9,194 nt of DNA from JAQVUB01 sp033809415 (GTDB taxonomy: Bacteria > Verrucomicrobiota > Lentisphaeria > Oligosphaerales > Oligosphaeraceae), in the NCBI GenBank assembly GCA_033809415.1, contig JAPXLT010000194.1:1-9194 (forward strand), read 5' to 3'. The notes beneath the pieces were generated by a model, which had not been told where the DNA came from, did not search any database, and saw only the letters and a list, made by a program, of their open reading frames with translations. How positions within the stretch are numbered: position 1 is the first letter of the stretch; every line of letters begins with the position of its first letter. Shown here piece after piece: positions 1 through 7,040 of the stretch. The position numbers and the translations under genes are program-made.

Positions 1-135
1 CAACCGTCCCGGTTGTGATTATTCTGACTGTCGTGGGGTGCAGGGGGATGTCCTTGCCCTATCCACACCGTCCACCCTGTCCACACCGTCCACCACGTCT
101 GACCCGCACTACGCACTACAAACCCGTTACGAAAA
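1..135. repeat. Repeat-rich spacer with 18-bp and 8-bp tandem repeats
   Basis: No gene is supported here. The first 15 bases form a small perfect hairpin (CAACCG, 3-nt loop, CGGTTG) cut by the window edge; it could be the tail of a terminator or chance. The 14-mer CCACACCGTCCACC occurs at 63-76 and again at 81-94, a period of 18. It is followed by two copies of CGCACTA at about 105-118. The stretch at 38-51 (GGTGCAGGGGGATG) resembles the heptamer array at the far right of the window. Low-complexity 'GTCCACC' DNA like this is typical of intergenic repeats in environmental bacteria; a function is not known to me. Confidence 0.6.
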
Positions 136-186
136 TTTTTAACCACGAACCACATGAAAATGTTTCGTGTGGTTCGTGGTTAAAAA
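136..186. repeat. 24-bp inverted repeat, possible terminator of the PHP gene
   Basis: The left arm at 136-159 and right arm at 163-186 pair over 24 bp with one mismatch (T155 against G167) around a 3-nt loop. The core is AACCACGAACCACATGAAA against TTTCGTGTGGTTCGTGGTT. It lies about 20 bp past the stop codon of the minus-strand gene ending at 206. Read in that direction the hairpin is followed by AAAAATTTTCG, a weak U tract, so it may act as a terminator. The arms belong to the TTCGTG/ACGAA repeat style also seen at 1751-1870, so it may equally be a dispersed repeat that has been co-opted. Confidence 0.7.
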
Positions 187-205
187 ATGTTTCTTGGACT
201 TGTCT

Positions 206-1564
206 TTATTTTGCCCAGTATTTGTCGAAGAGTGCGGGGACACGTCCTTGCAAGGGTTTGAGTGCTTCGATGGCGGCGGTGTCACCGGCGACGGCTTTGA
301 TCAGCAGTTCGCCCTCTTCGGCGCAGAGCTTGTCGTGTTGCCGTGGGTAGTAATGGGTGAAGAGGAAGATGGCGAAGCGTCCCAGGCGAAAGTTGCCATG
401 GGCGCGATGCTGTTTAGTTGTGGGGTCAAATTCGACGGCAATGCAGTTGCCCTTGCGAATGTTTGCGGCGATGTCATTGAAGGACAGCGACTCCGACAGG
501 ATCAGCGTGTATGCCCTGCCGAGATTGGCTGACGCATGAGCATCAGTAACGCCAATGCCAGGCCAGTTCCGCCCTTGCGCACGCAATTCGTGGTAATGGA
601 GAATGCCCAGGTCGCTGCTGCTACAGTTGAGTACCTCGAAGGCGTCGAATTGGCCTTTCAGCAGCAGATAATCGGAGAGAGCCGCCGGGATATACTGGCG
701 GTTCGCAGGTCGCCAGTAGGGATGGCAGTACACCGCCACGCCGCCAAGCTCGCGGATTTTGTTCCACACGACAACACTGGCCGCTGCCTGATAATGGAGG
801 GCTTTTGGCAGTTCCTTGGCGTCGATGAGGGCTTTTTCGGCAGCGACAGCCTTGTCGTATTCAGCGCGCTGTTCGGTAAACCAGTCTTTGATGCTGGCGG
901 AGGCGCCGAGAGAGAGAATATGTACGTTATTGCCGGGGCTGTGGACTTCTTCGCCGGGGAAACAACGCATATCGGTGGGCAGCTTGGCGAAGACGCTCAT
1001 GGCTTCCTGCGAAGCATCATAGCGATTATGGTCGGTTTCGATGGCAAAGTCGTGACCGAGCTTGCGGCAGGTTGCGACCATGTGTGCCGGGGTCTCGTCT
1101 TTGCGTCCGTCGGAGAATTTGCTGTGCATGTGCAGCTCGCCCTTGTAGGGTCGCAGGGCAAAGAAATCCGGTTTCAGTGAGTAGAGTTTGAAGAAGCCAT
1201 GGATCACTGGCTTCCCCATGCCGCTGGTCTGATGAGGCGACACCAGCCGTAAGGTATGCTCTGTTTCGCCACGGAAAAGCACCGTGGCAGTGAGCGTATC
1301 ACCCTTGATTTCAAAGGGAATCTTCTCGTATTGCGTCCTGGACAATACCTGACCGTCGCCTCGGAGGCCATCAGCGCAGACGTATTGCAGGGTCAGTTCC
1401 TCGTGCTTGGGCAGCTCTGCGGCATCGGTGAAGACCATGGTAATCTCAGTTTTCTGATCTGCGCGGACAAATTGCGGCCAAGCGTCCTTTAACGCTGCAT
1501 GCAGCCCCAAAGTTGTAAGTAAAACAACGATCGTGCAGGTAAACACGTCTTTCCGAAAACGCAT
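206..1564 (-). CDS. Exported PHP-domain metal-dependent hydrolase
   Basis: This 452-residue protein has a PHP (polymerase and histidinol phosphatase) metallohydrolase domain, resembling the CehA/McbA-type group. Residues 6-24 are a hydrophobic signal segment, so export is likely. Residues 35-130 look like a beta-rich N-terminal extension. The PHP domain runs from about 138 to 380. Its expected ligand motifs are all visible: LHMHSKFSDG (144-153), H171, ETDHN (176-180), GEEVH (204-208), NVHILSLG (213-220), YCHPYW (279-284) and GVTDAH (338-343). This predicts a multi-metal site that hydrolyses phosphoester or related bonds, but the substrate is unknown. The ATG at 1564 is preceded by GGGAGGG with about 5 nt spacing, a strong ribosome site. 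The gene stands alone, with repeat elements on both sides. Family assignment is firm; specific function is not. Confidence 0.9.
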   Translation of the reverse strand: MRFRKDVFTCTIVVLLTTLGLHAALKDAWPQFVRADQKTEITMVFTDAAELPKHEELTLQYVCADGLRGDGQVLSRTQYEKIPFEIKGDTLTATVLFRGETEHTLRLVSPHQTSGMGKPVIHGFFKLYSLKPDFFALRPYKGELHMHSKFSDGRKDETPAHMVATCRKLGHDFAIETDHNRYDASQEAMSVFAKLPTDMRCFPGEEVHSPGNNVHILSLGASASIKDWFTEQRAEYDKAVAAEKALIDAKELPKALHYQAAASVVVWNKIRELGGVAVYCHPYWRPANRQYIPAALSDYLLLKGQFDAFEVLNCSSSDLGILHYHELRAQGRNWPGIGVTDAHASANLGRAYTLILSESLSFNDIAANIRKGNCIAVEFDPTTKQHRAHGNFRLGRFAIFLFTHYYPRQHDKLCAEEGELLIKAVAGDTAAIEALKPLQGRVPALFDKYWAK

Positions 1565-1750
1565 GGTAGCCCTCCCTGGAATGAATGCAATATGATGATA
1601 GACGGCTGCGGCTGCGGCACTCCCGCAGACAATAAAAGATATTACGCACGAAACACGGTAATTATTGGCTCAAAATGTCGAGCTTGCAGTCATGAAGCCT
1701 CAAAAATTAGTAAGTTGCCAGTGAACCTGAGTGGGCAAGAAATTCTCTTT
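1565..1750. other. Spacer upstream of the PHP gene
   Basis: This spacer must hold the minus-strand promoter of the PHP gene, but I could not find a -35/-10 pair with acceptable spacing. The only clear signal is the ribosome site GGGAGGG at about 1570-1576. A GC-rich CGGCTGCGGCTGCGGCAC stretch lies near 1603-1620. No ORF or RNA gene is recognisable. Confidence 0.5.
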
Positions 1751-1870
1751 TAACAACGAAATGCCCGAAAGGACACGAAAAAATTTCATGGAAATGGCTT
1801 TGTTTGCGAGAATAAGTCGTATTTTCCATGAAATTTTTCGTGTCCATTGGTGTCTTTAGTTGTAAAAAAA
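1751..1870. repeat. Long inverted repeat of the TTCGTGTCC family
   Basis: Two divergent copies of one element face each other. The inner arms are 1771-1794 and 1823-1845. They read GGACACGAAAAAATTTCATG and, in reverse complement, the same with one base fewer in the A run, separated by a 28-nt loop. Outside the inner arms the similarity continues weakly (about 12 of 19 bases) out to about 1751 and 1865. Each arm carries the TTTCGTGTCC(A/T)TT phrase common in dispersed intergenic repeats of several environmental phyla. It lies between the PHP gene promoter side and the tRNA gene. It could fold into a stable cruciform or hairpin, but there is no U tract, so I do not call it a terminator. Confidence 0.75.
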
Positions 1871-1885
1871 CTGTAAAAAAACTGT
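1861..1885. repeat. 11-bp A-rich tandem repeat
   Basis: TGTAAAAAAAC occurs twice back to back, followed by a partial third copy (TGT). The two A7 tracts are spaced one helical turn apart, so the DNA may be intrinsically bent. It sits about 75-100 bp upstream of the tRNA gene, where an UP-like or curved element could help transcription. That role is inference. Confidence 0.6.
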
Positions 1886-1907
1886 CATCCAGTTACTGCA
1901 TTTCTGC

Positions 1908-1935
1908 TTGTTTTTTACCGTTACGGAAGTACAGT
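1908..1935 (+). promoter_or_regulatory. Candidate promoter of tRNA-Ser
   Basis: TTGTTT at 1908-1913 and TACAGT at 1930-1935, with 16 bp between them, give a weak sigma-70-like match (4 of 6 bases in the -10). The start point would be about 17 bp before the mature tRNA. This is the best-placed candidate but not a strong one. Confidence 0.3.
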
Positions 1936-1959
1936 ATGGTTTCGCCCATAAATATTTTT

Positions 1960-2049
1960 GGAGAGATGGCTGAGTGGTTTAAGGCAGCGGTCTTGAAAAC
2001 CGCCGTGTGGGTGACTGCACCCTGGGTTCGAATCCCAGTCTCTCCGCCA
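1960..2049 (+). tRNA. tRNA-Ser (anticodon UGA)
   Basis: The full class II cloverleaf is visible. Acceptor GGAGAGA (1960-1966) pairs with TCTCTCC (2039-2045). The anticodon stem is GCGGT/ACCGC, with loop CTTGAAA and anticodon TGA at 1994-1996. The long variable arm expected of tRNA-Ser lies at about 2004-2021. The T arm is CTGGG/CCCAG with loop TTCGAAT (2022-2038). Discriminator G is followed by an encoded CCA at 2047-2049. It decodes UCN serine codons, mainly UCA. It is a single gene with its own terminator. Confidence 0.98.
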
Positions 2050-2059
2050 GTTTAAGCAG

Positions 2060-2103
2060 AAAAAGCCCAAGTTTTTGCCATTTTTGCCACTTGGGCTTTT
2101 TTT
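2060..2103 (+). terminator. Intrinsic terminator of tRNA-Ser
   Basis: The arms AAAAGCCCAAGT (2061-2072) and ACTTGGGCTTTT (2089-2100) form a stem extended by A-T pairs, and the right arm runs into a 7-T tract (2097-2103). The loop is 16 nt and contains TTTTTGCC twice. It lies 11 nt after the tRNA CCA end. The A run before the stem would let it work weakly in the opposite direction too. Confidence 0.9.
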
Positions 2104-2273
2104 ATGCCCTTTACACTCGTTTTAAGGCAATGTTAGCCAAACCCAAAAAACGAGGTGAAGGATGCGAAGGAAAAACATGGTAGGCAAATTTATCGATGCC
2201 TTTATGAATATTCGGACAGGGACTGCCCCAACCCTGCCTGGCAATGGGGACCGCCTCCTGTACCAGCTTCTGC

Positions 2274-2644
2274 AGACTCCTCAGCAGCGAAACCATGCGA
2301 CTGCGACAAACTGAATTCGCCCAAGCAGCCATCGCACTGGACTCCCCAGGCTGGAAAATCATTTTCCTCCATATCATTTCCAATGTCCCGCACCTGATCC
2401 TGATCACCGTCATGCTCCGATTCTCCAGCGAAGTCCTCTTCGAAGCCGTATTGACTTACCTGGGCATTGGATTCGGTGCCGACACCAGATCCTGAGGAAT
2501 CATCTGATCAATGATGCACGCAGTGAACTCACACGCGTCCCCATCATCTGGTGGAAACTTCTGGCCGCTTTCCTCTTCATGATCGGACTCGTCCTCCCAG
2601 CCAATGCCTTCGGCGACACCGGCCGCGACGTCCTCGCCCCCTGA
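2274..2644 (+). pseudogene. Remnant of OppC/DppC-type peptide ABC permease (3' end)
   Basis: The translated fragments match the C-terminal third of an oligopeptide/dipeptide ABC transporter inner-membrane permease. Frame 3 from 2274 reads RLLSSETMRLRQTEF then AQAAIALDSPGWKII, the conserved cytoplasmic loop that contacts the ATPase. A membrane segment and LTYLGIGFGADTRS follow. An in-frame TGA at 2493-2495 stands where the family has Trp. The protein then resumes in frame 2 at about 2504 with LINDARSELTRVPIIWW and ends GLVLPANAFGDTGRDVLAP at 2644, a normal family C-terminus. So there is at least one nonsense change and one frameshift. The N-terminal two thirds are absent; a short ORF at 2162-2310 (MRRKNMVGKFIDAF...) with a plausible ribosome site may be another scrap of it. 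No partner transporter genes are present. Decay is certain if the sequence is correct. Confidence 0.85.
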
Positions 2645-2686
2645 TTGCGCACACAGAAATTAATTTCGCCGATCGACAAAAGTGGA

Positions 2687-5083
2687 TTATTTACCCACCT
2701 TAAATGAGTCATTTTCATAGAAAAAGTTGCGAGTGTAAATTGTCACTGGCTTTACCCCATCGGCATATTTCACCGTTCTTCCCTCTTTTCCATGCACGTA
2801 TCCCCATCCACAATTACGCAACATGGTCAAGGCTGGAGTTTCTTTGAAGTACAGTAAGCACAAGCGAGTGGTTTCTCCGAAAAAGCAGGTAGTGGATGTA
2901 TCCATATACAGGCTGCTGCCGGCAGTGAAACTATAGACTGCTGGTATGCCGCGATATTCACCACCAAACCTGGTCAAGAGCAAGTATAGTCTGCCATAGT
3001 TGTCAAACCATCGCACATCATTTGCATATGGCCAATTCTTGACCACTGGCAAAAAATTGGGGCGGTGATCACGAAGTGTCACAGGCACGCCAAGCAGACA
3101 AGTAACGCGCATATCACCGCCAGCGTTGCAAATGGCAGGAGATAAATCCTGACTGCCGCTGGTTGACAGCCAAAGGGCCTCGATCTCACTATGCTTCGCG
3201 TTGGTATGCAAAGTATTGGTAGCATATATCGATGCAGAACGACGTAAGTGCAATTGAGTCCGATTCGGAAGTCCGGCTTGTCCATCGCCTGACAAAACGG
3301 ATATCGCATAACTCTGTGTCGAATAAAAAAAACATTTATCAAAAAGGATTGTAGCGTCAATATCCGGCTCAGTATGCAATTCAACGGCATGGCGACCGCC
3401 GACAAAACGAAGGTTTGCAACCGAAAAACTTCTCACTTTACGGCCTCGGAAAACAGTTTTTGTGGTGTCAAATTGTCTTAAGGTGGCCAAACCAGGTGAC
3501 ATCACGCGAACTTCCGTCGGTATGTCCAATGTTTCTTTCAACGAAATCAACACTGGTGGCAATTCCAGACAAACTGGCCCTGGCGCGGCCATTGCCGCCT
3601 GCAACATTGCCTGCATCGCTTTGGTGTCATCGCTGGCGGGGTCTTTATCAACACCGAAATCAACCGCTCGCAGCAACGTCTCATTTTTGCTTGGCACGCA
3701 AGCCGGTAACCGCAGAGATGGCACTATCGCCGCCTTTTCCTGTTCCTTGCTAAAAGAGGGAGTGATCATACTCTGTAAAAAATCTGGCAGATTATCGCTT
3801 GTCAAACCGTAGTTGTCCTCTAAAATAATACCGAAGCGATATTCAGAGGCATGCCGCCCGCCAGTAACCTTAACCGCAGGCCCGTAATCAAAGAGAGAAT
3901 TCTGCATCTCCTCAAAACTTCGTATTCGCTGCAAATGAAAAATTTGAGCTGCGGTTGGGGCCAGATTTCTGACCCTGCAGATATCGGTCCAGACGGGGAA
4001 ATTTTCCTCTTCAGAATTACGGATATCCACCAGTGCCCGGTCACAGATGGCCTGACTGTCTCGAATAACCAGGCTGGGCGGTATTTCCGTACGTTTTTTA
4101 CCGGTTATCATCACTAAAGGCAATGCTTTGCCGGAAAACTGGGAATGTTCAATCACAAGGTTGTACTTGTCATATTCGAACCATGCATCCATTGAGCTGT
4201 CTGCGGGAGCCCATGCTTTTATATTACGAAATATCCCCAATCCGCTAAAGCGTATGGCTGAAGAGCTCCCTTGCCGTCCCGCCCGTATCTCACAGTCGCG
4301 CATGGAGAGTCCGTCAGCATTCAGATGCAGTACCTGATGGCAATTTTCAAAGAAACAATTCTCAAAGGTAAACAATGTCGAATTATTGAACCATGGCAGA
4401 GTTTCATCGTTGGGTTGCAGTTGAGGACGTTCAGGATCCGTCCAGTCAACCTGATACGGGCCGATGGTTCTAGTGCTGTGATCACGACCAACTGGGTTGC
4501 GAAAATTATGCGACCAGAAAGCCATCTCGACAGAATCCTTAAATCGGCAATTTTCTACGGCAATCATTGAAGTGTCCTCATTACCGGTAAAAACAACCAA
4601 CTGACGCCGGCCAGCGATGAATTCCAGGCCGCTTACTTGCACACGAAACCCCCAATAGATGTAAAGAATATCCTTATCAGGCTCTGTTTGAATAAGGCGG
4701 GTGCCAGACTCGCCTCTTATAAAACAATAGCCTGGGGCCACCAGTGTGCGGGAAAGACGATAATCACCAGCGGGGATAAACAACTCGGGAACAAGAACAT
4801 TTTCGGAGGTGGAACCGATTACCGGCAAGTCGCCCAAATTGGGATGTCCTTCCAGCATTGGTTGCCGGGCCAGCAGAATCCGCGCATGGATACTTTTCAT
4901 GGTATTGATTGCTCGCTGCAAAGCTGCTGTATCATCAGTAACGCCATCCCCTTTGGCTCCAAAATGACGAACATTAAGCGCGCTGTGTCCATCCCATTCC
5001 TCAGCCTGAACACTCAAAGTCACCAATATCACGATTAAAACTGCCCAAACCAGTTTGCCCATATTTTTCCCCGACAAACGCAT
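2687..5083 (-). CDS. Secreted tandem beta-helix (pectate-lyase-like) protein
   Basis: This 798-residue protein is probably an extracellular or cell-surface carbohydrate-active protein. A signal peptide covers residues 1-27 with a likely cut after SVQA. Residues 37-51 read NVRHFGAKGDGVTDD, the entry motif of the pectate-lyase-3/GH28/GH55-like right-handed beta-helix. Repeated short strands with aligned asparagines and 'ENCFFEN'-type turns follow (about 170-420). A second, degenerate entry motif, AVDFGVDKDPASDD, lies at 473-486 and opens a second helix (about 490-780). Two beta-helices in about 750 residues is the plan of GH55 beta-1,3-glucanases, but I cannot identify catalytic residues, so the substrate stays open. 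The ATG at 5083 follows AAGGAGGT with short spacing (3 nt). An internal ATG at 5062 is possible but has a poorer site. It lies 18 nt after the pseudopilin gene, so co-transcription is likely. Confidence 0.85.
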   Translation of the reverse strand: MRLSGKNMGKLVWAVLIVILVTLSVQAEEWDGHSALNVRHFGAKGDGVTDDTAALQRAINTMKSIHARILLARQPMLEGHPNLGDLPVIGSTSENVLVPELFIPAGDYRLSRTLVAPGYCFIRGESGTRLIQTEPDKDILYIYWGFRVQVSGLEFIAGRRQLVVFTGNEDTSMIAVENCRFKDSVEMAFWSHNFRNPVGRDHSTRTIGPYQVDWTDPERPQLQPNDETLPWFNNSTLFTFENCFFENCHQVLHLNADGLSMRDCEIRAGRQGSSSAIRFSGLGIFRNIKAWAPADSSMDAWFEYDKYNLVIEHSQFSGKALPLVMITGKKRTEIPPSLVIRDSQAICDRALVDIRNSEEENFPVWTDICRVRNLAPTAAQIFHLQRIRSFEEMQNSLFDYGPAVKVTGGRHASEYRFGIILEDNYGLTSDNLPDFLQSMITPSFSKEQEKAAIVPSLRLPACVPSKNETLLRAVDFGVDKDPASDDTKAMQAMLQAAMAAPGPVCLELPPVLISLKETLDIPTEVRVMSPGLATLRQFDTTKTVFRGRKVRSFSVANLRFVGGRHAVELHTEPDIDATILFDKCFFYSTQSYAISVLSGDGQAGLPNRTQLHLRRSASIYATNTLHTNAKHSEIEALWLSTSGSQDLSPAICNAGGDMRVTCLLGVPVTLRDHRPNFLPVVKNWPYANDVRWFDNYGRLYLLLTRFGGEYRGIPAVYSFTAGSSLYMDTSTTCFFGETTRLCLLYFKETPALTMLRNCGWGYVHGKEGRTVKYADGVKPVTIYTRNFFYENDSFKVGK

Positions 5084-5101
5084 GTTACCTCCTTAAGATA
5101 C

Positions 5102-5815
5102 TCAATACACCCAATGAAATTTCTGTGATTTTCCACTTCCCGCCTGCCAAACATCAGCATCATTTTTTGTGGCATTGTCAACATGGCCGTCAAGGCAGGC
5201 AATATTCACAGTATTGCTATGAACCAAATAATGTCGCCATTCCGCCCATACCTCCTGATACCAGGTTGTGTCAGAACTCCAGCGACAGCAGATGCCATCG
5301 CCACAGCAAACGACCGAGAAAAGCGACGGTTTTTTAGCTTTCGTTATCCGATGGTACGGGTATGTAGTGCCACCCTCACGTCCGGAAGCATAAATGTTCA
5401 TCTTATAACTGAGGTGGCCATCCAACAAACAGTTTTGCGGAGGAATGCTGGGACACTGAAAAATCCGCTTATGATTTGCTTCCATATCCTTGAATTCGCT
5501 GGTAGTGCGAAGTTTTGTGTTCACCATAGACAGAATTGTGTACCATTTGTAAAGTGTAGGATATGGCGCGTAATAAGCAGTTGGCACTATGTAATCTTCA
5601 TACTCATTAGCATAATCGATGATCGCCATGCCAATTTGCTTGAGATTGGCTGAACATTGAACCCGCTTCGCCCTTTCACAAGCCTTGCTTAAAGCCAGCA
5701 GCAGCATGGATGCCAAAATGGCAATGATGGCAATGACAACTAATAATTCAATCAATGTAAATGCCTTAACACTGACTCCCGTTCTCCTGGTAGTTTTTTT
5801 CGAAATGTTTTTCAT
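5102..5815 (-). CDS. Pseudopilin-like protein, H-X9-DG type
   Basis: This 237-residue protein has a prepilin N-terminal cleavage/methylation motif. Its basic leader (residues 1-17) is followed by KAFTLIELLVVIAIIAILAS, with cleavage expected between Ala18 and Phe19 and Glu at +5. The C-terminal part is a globular DUF1559-like domain with many Cys and Trp residues. It ends with HSNTVNIACLDG, an exact H-X9-DG motif. Such proteins are numerous in Lentisphaerota and Planctomycetota and are thought to work with type II secretion or pilus-like machinery. The individual role is unknown. I chose ATG 5815 because AAGGA precedes it by about 7 nt; a TTG at 5842 is in frame but lies inside duplicated DNA. 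Leu replaces the usual Pro of the LLPAL segment (here LLLAL). The gene lies between a LacI-type regulator and the secreted beta-helix protein. Confidence 0.9.
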   Translation of the reverse strand: MKNISKKTTRRTGVSVKAFTLIELLVVIAIIAILASMLLLALSKACERAKRVQCSANLKQIGMAIIDYANEYEDYIVPTAYYAPYPTLYKWYTILSMVNTKLRTTSEFKDMEANHKRIFQCPSIPPQNCLLDGHLSYKMNIYASGREGGTTYPYHRITKAKKPSLFSVVCCGDGICCRWSSDTTWYQEVWAEWRHYLVHSNTVNIACLDGHVDNATKNDADVWQAGSGKSQKFHWVY

Positions 5816-5983
5816 GGACAATCCTTTTTGTTTGTTCGACAACAGTTCATTTAATTCGATCGTTGAGTAAGTATCTGCTTTTTTCTAATTTGTCATGTTC
5901 TTCATAGGCAATCCTTTTTGTTTGTTCGACAACAGTTCATTTAATTCGATCGTTGAGTAAGTATCTGTTTTTTCTAATTTGTC
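5805..5983. repeat. 90-bp tandem duplication across a gene junction
   Basis: Copy A (5805-5894) and copy B (5895-5983) are nearly identical. I count three substitutions near the left end and one single-base gap: C5878 is missing in B. Each copy holds the ribosome site and ATG of a pseudopilin-type start (GGATTGTCCATG in A, GGATTGCCTATG in B, both read on minus) plus the 3' coding end of the LacI-type gene. The short words ATGTTTTTC and ATGATTTTTC bound the unit, so slippage between them is a plausible origin. Confidence 0.95.
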
Positions 5984-7003
5984 ATGATTTTTCGACACAC
6001 CCCCGCAACTTTCGTTTTCATAAAACCTCGGTTTTACAAATTGTTCACATGCTTTTGGATTAAGGTTGTGGTTTTCAATTCTGCTGATCAGCGTATTGAC
6101 GGTCAATTCTGAAAGTTGGATCATCGGTTGCAACACTGTAGCCAGTGGGACGATGGTGAAATCACAGATAGCCAGCCCGTCATAGCCGATGACTTTGATG
6201 TCTTTTGGAATCTGCAGACCAGCTTGAATCAGCGGACGCAATAGCTTGGCGGCAATATAATCGTTCGCGCAAATCAGACCGTCAAGTTGCAGTTTTGTGA
6301 TCCTTTTTACTATTTTCGACACTTTGAACTGACTTGCCTCGTGCGTCAAAACATAGTCTTCCGGCATCTCGATGCCAGACTCCTCCAATGCCGAGCGCAC
6401 CCCGGCAAGTTTCAAAAAACTGACATGCGGGTCAGCGATATTGTTCAATTCATAATCCATCAGGCATAAAAAACCGATGCGACGGCAGCCACAATCAATT
6501 AGCTTCTTTGCCGCAAGCTGATTGCCATATTTATGATCAACGGAAAAATCAAAACCAGGCATATGCCACGGTGGAACATAAACATAAGGAACTGGAGGAA
6601 GCTTGAATTTATTGATCGGATTTTCTATAGTGGATATAATCAAACCGTCAATACCCTTGCCAATCAAATCCGCAGTCGCGCGAAAAGCAGCATCCTCTGT
6701 TTCACCATAACTCGATAAAAGATTGTAACCAAAGCTTGCCAGCTTCGACGCAAGAATTAACATAAAAGATTGAGTAAGAATGGAAACATACGGAACACCA
6801 TAAATACCAATCGTAAATGTCTTGCTGCCTTTCAAACGTTGAGCAGCAGCGTTGGGAATATAATCTAACTCCTTGGCAATACCTAAAATACGACCGCGTA
6901 GCTCTTCGGATATGCGACTCGTGCTTGATGGAGTAAAGGCCGCAGACACTGCCGCTTGAGAAACCCCGGCTATCCGTGCTATGTCTTTCATTGTAACTGA
7001 CAT
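5885..7003 (-). CDS. LacI-family transcriptional regulator
   Basis: This is a 372-residue DNA-binding regulator. Residues 5-50 form the LacI helix-turn-helix (MKDIARIAGVSQAAVSAAF) and hinge helix (NAAAQRLKGSKT). The periplasmic-binding-protein-like effector domain follows, with GIDGLIIST, CRRIGFLCL, LDGLICANDYIAAKLL and DIKVIGYDG as family landmarks. Sugars are the usual ligands of this family; the ligand here is unknown. ATG 7003 is chosen because AAGAGG lies 9 nt upstream; an in-frame ATG at 7045 would place the operator inside the coding sequence. The last about 22 residues (TDTYSTIELNELLSNKQKGL then PMKNMTN) are encoded by duplicated DNA after a one-base loss. With that base restored the protein would end RYLLNDRIK at 5937, about 355 residues. 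It probably heads an operon with the pseudopilin and beta-helix genes and controls itself and them. Confidence 0.93.
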   Translation of the reverse strand: MSVTMKDIARIAGVSQAAVSAAFTPSSTSRISEELRGRILGIAKELDYIPNAAAQRLKGSKTFTIGIYGVPYVSILTQSFMLILASKLASFGYNLLSSYGETEDAAFRATADLIGKGIDGLIISTIENPINKFKLPPVPYVYVPPWHMPGFDFSVDHKYGNQLAAKKLIDCGCRRIGFLCLMDYELNNIADPHVSFLKLAGVRSALEESGIEMPEDYVLTHEASQFKVSKIVKRITKLQLDGLICANDYIAAKLLRPLIQAGLQIPKDIKVIGYDGLAICDFTIVPLATVLQPMIQLSELTVNTLISRIENHNLNPKACEQFVKPRFYENESCGGVSKNHDKLEKTDTYSTIELNELLSNKQKGLPMKNMTN

Positions 7004-7022
7004 CTGACAAAACCTCTTGCTC

Positions 7023-7040
7023 TGATTATAGGTATAATCA
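7023..7040. promoter_or_regulatory. Palindromic operator O1 upstream of the LacI-type gene
   Basis: TGATTATAGGTATAATCA is a perfect palindrome with 8-bp arms and a 2-bp centre. It ends 20 bp before the start codon at 7003. It contains a consensus -10 box (TATAAT on minus, 7030-7025) with a weak -35 (TTGGTT, 7052-7047, 16-bp spacer), so a bound protein would block a promoter. The size and even symmetry suit a LacI-family dimer, although the centre is GG rather than the usual CG. Binding by the adjacent regulator is inference. Confidence 0.7.

Noticed and set aside
536..1180. 214-codon plus-strand ORF
   Set aside because: It is antisense to the PHP gene, which has a signal peptide, all family motifs and a strong ribosome site; the plus frame resembles nothing known.
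2656..2667. Palindrome GAAATTAATTTC downstream of the beta-helix gene
   Set aside because: It is short, AT-rich and lacks a T tract, so it does not qualify as a terminator or a convincing operator.
5183..5653. 156-codon plus-strand ORF
   Set aside because: It is a shadow of the pseudopilin gene, whose prepilin and H-X9-DG motifs are clear.
5816..5842. TTG start extending the pseudopilin to 246 residues
   Set aside because: The extra nine residues (SNKQKGL...) come from duplicated DNA shared with the regulator end; ATG 5815 has the ribosome site and gives a normal leader.
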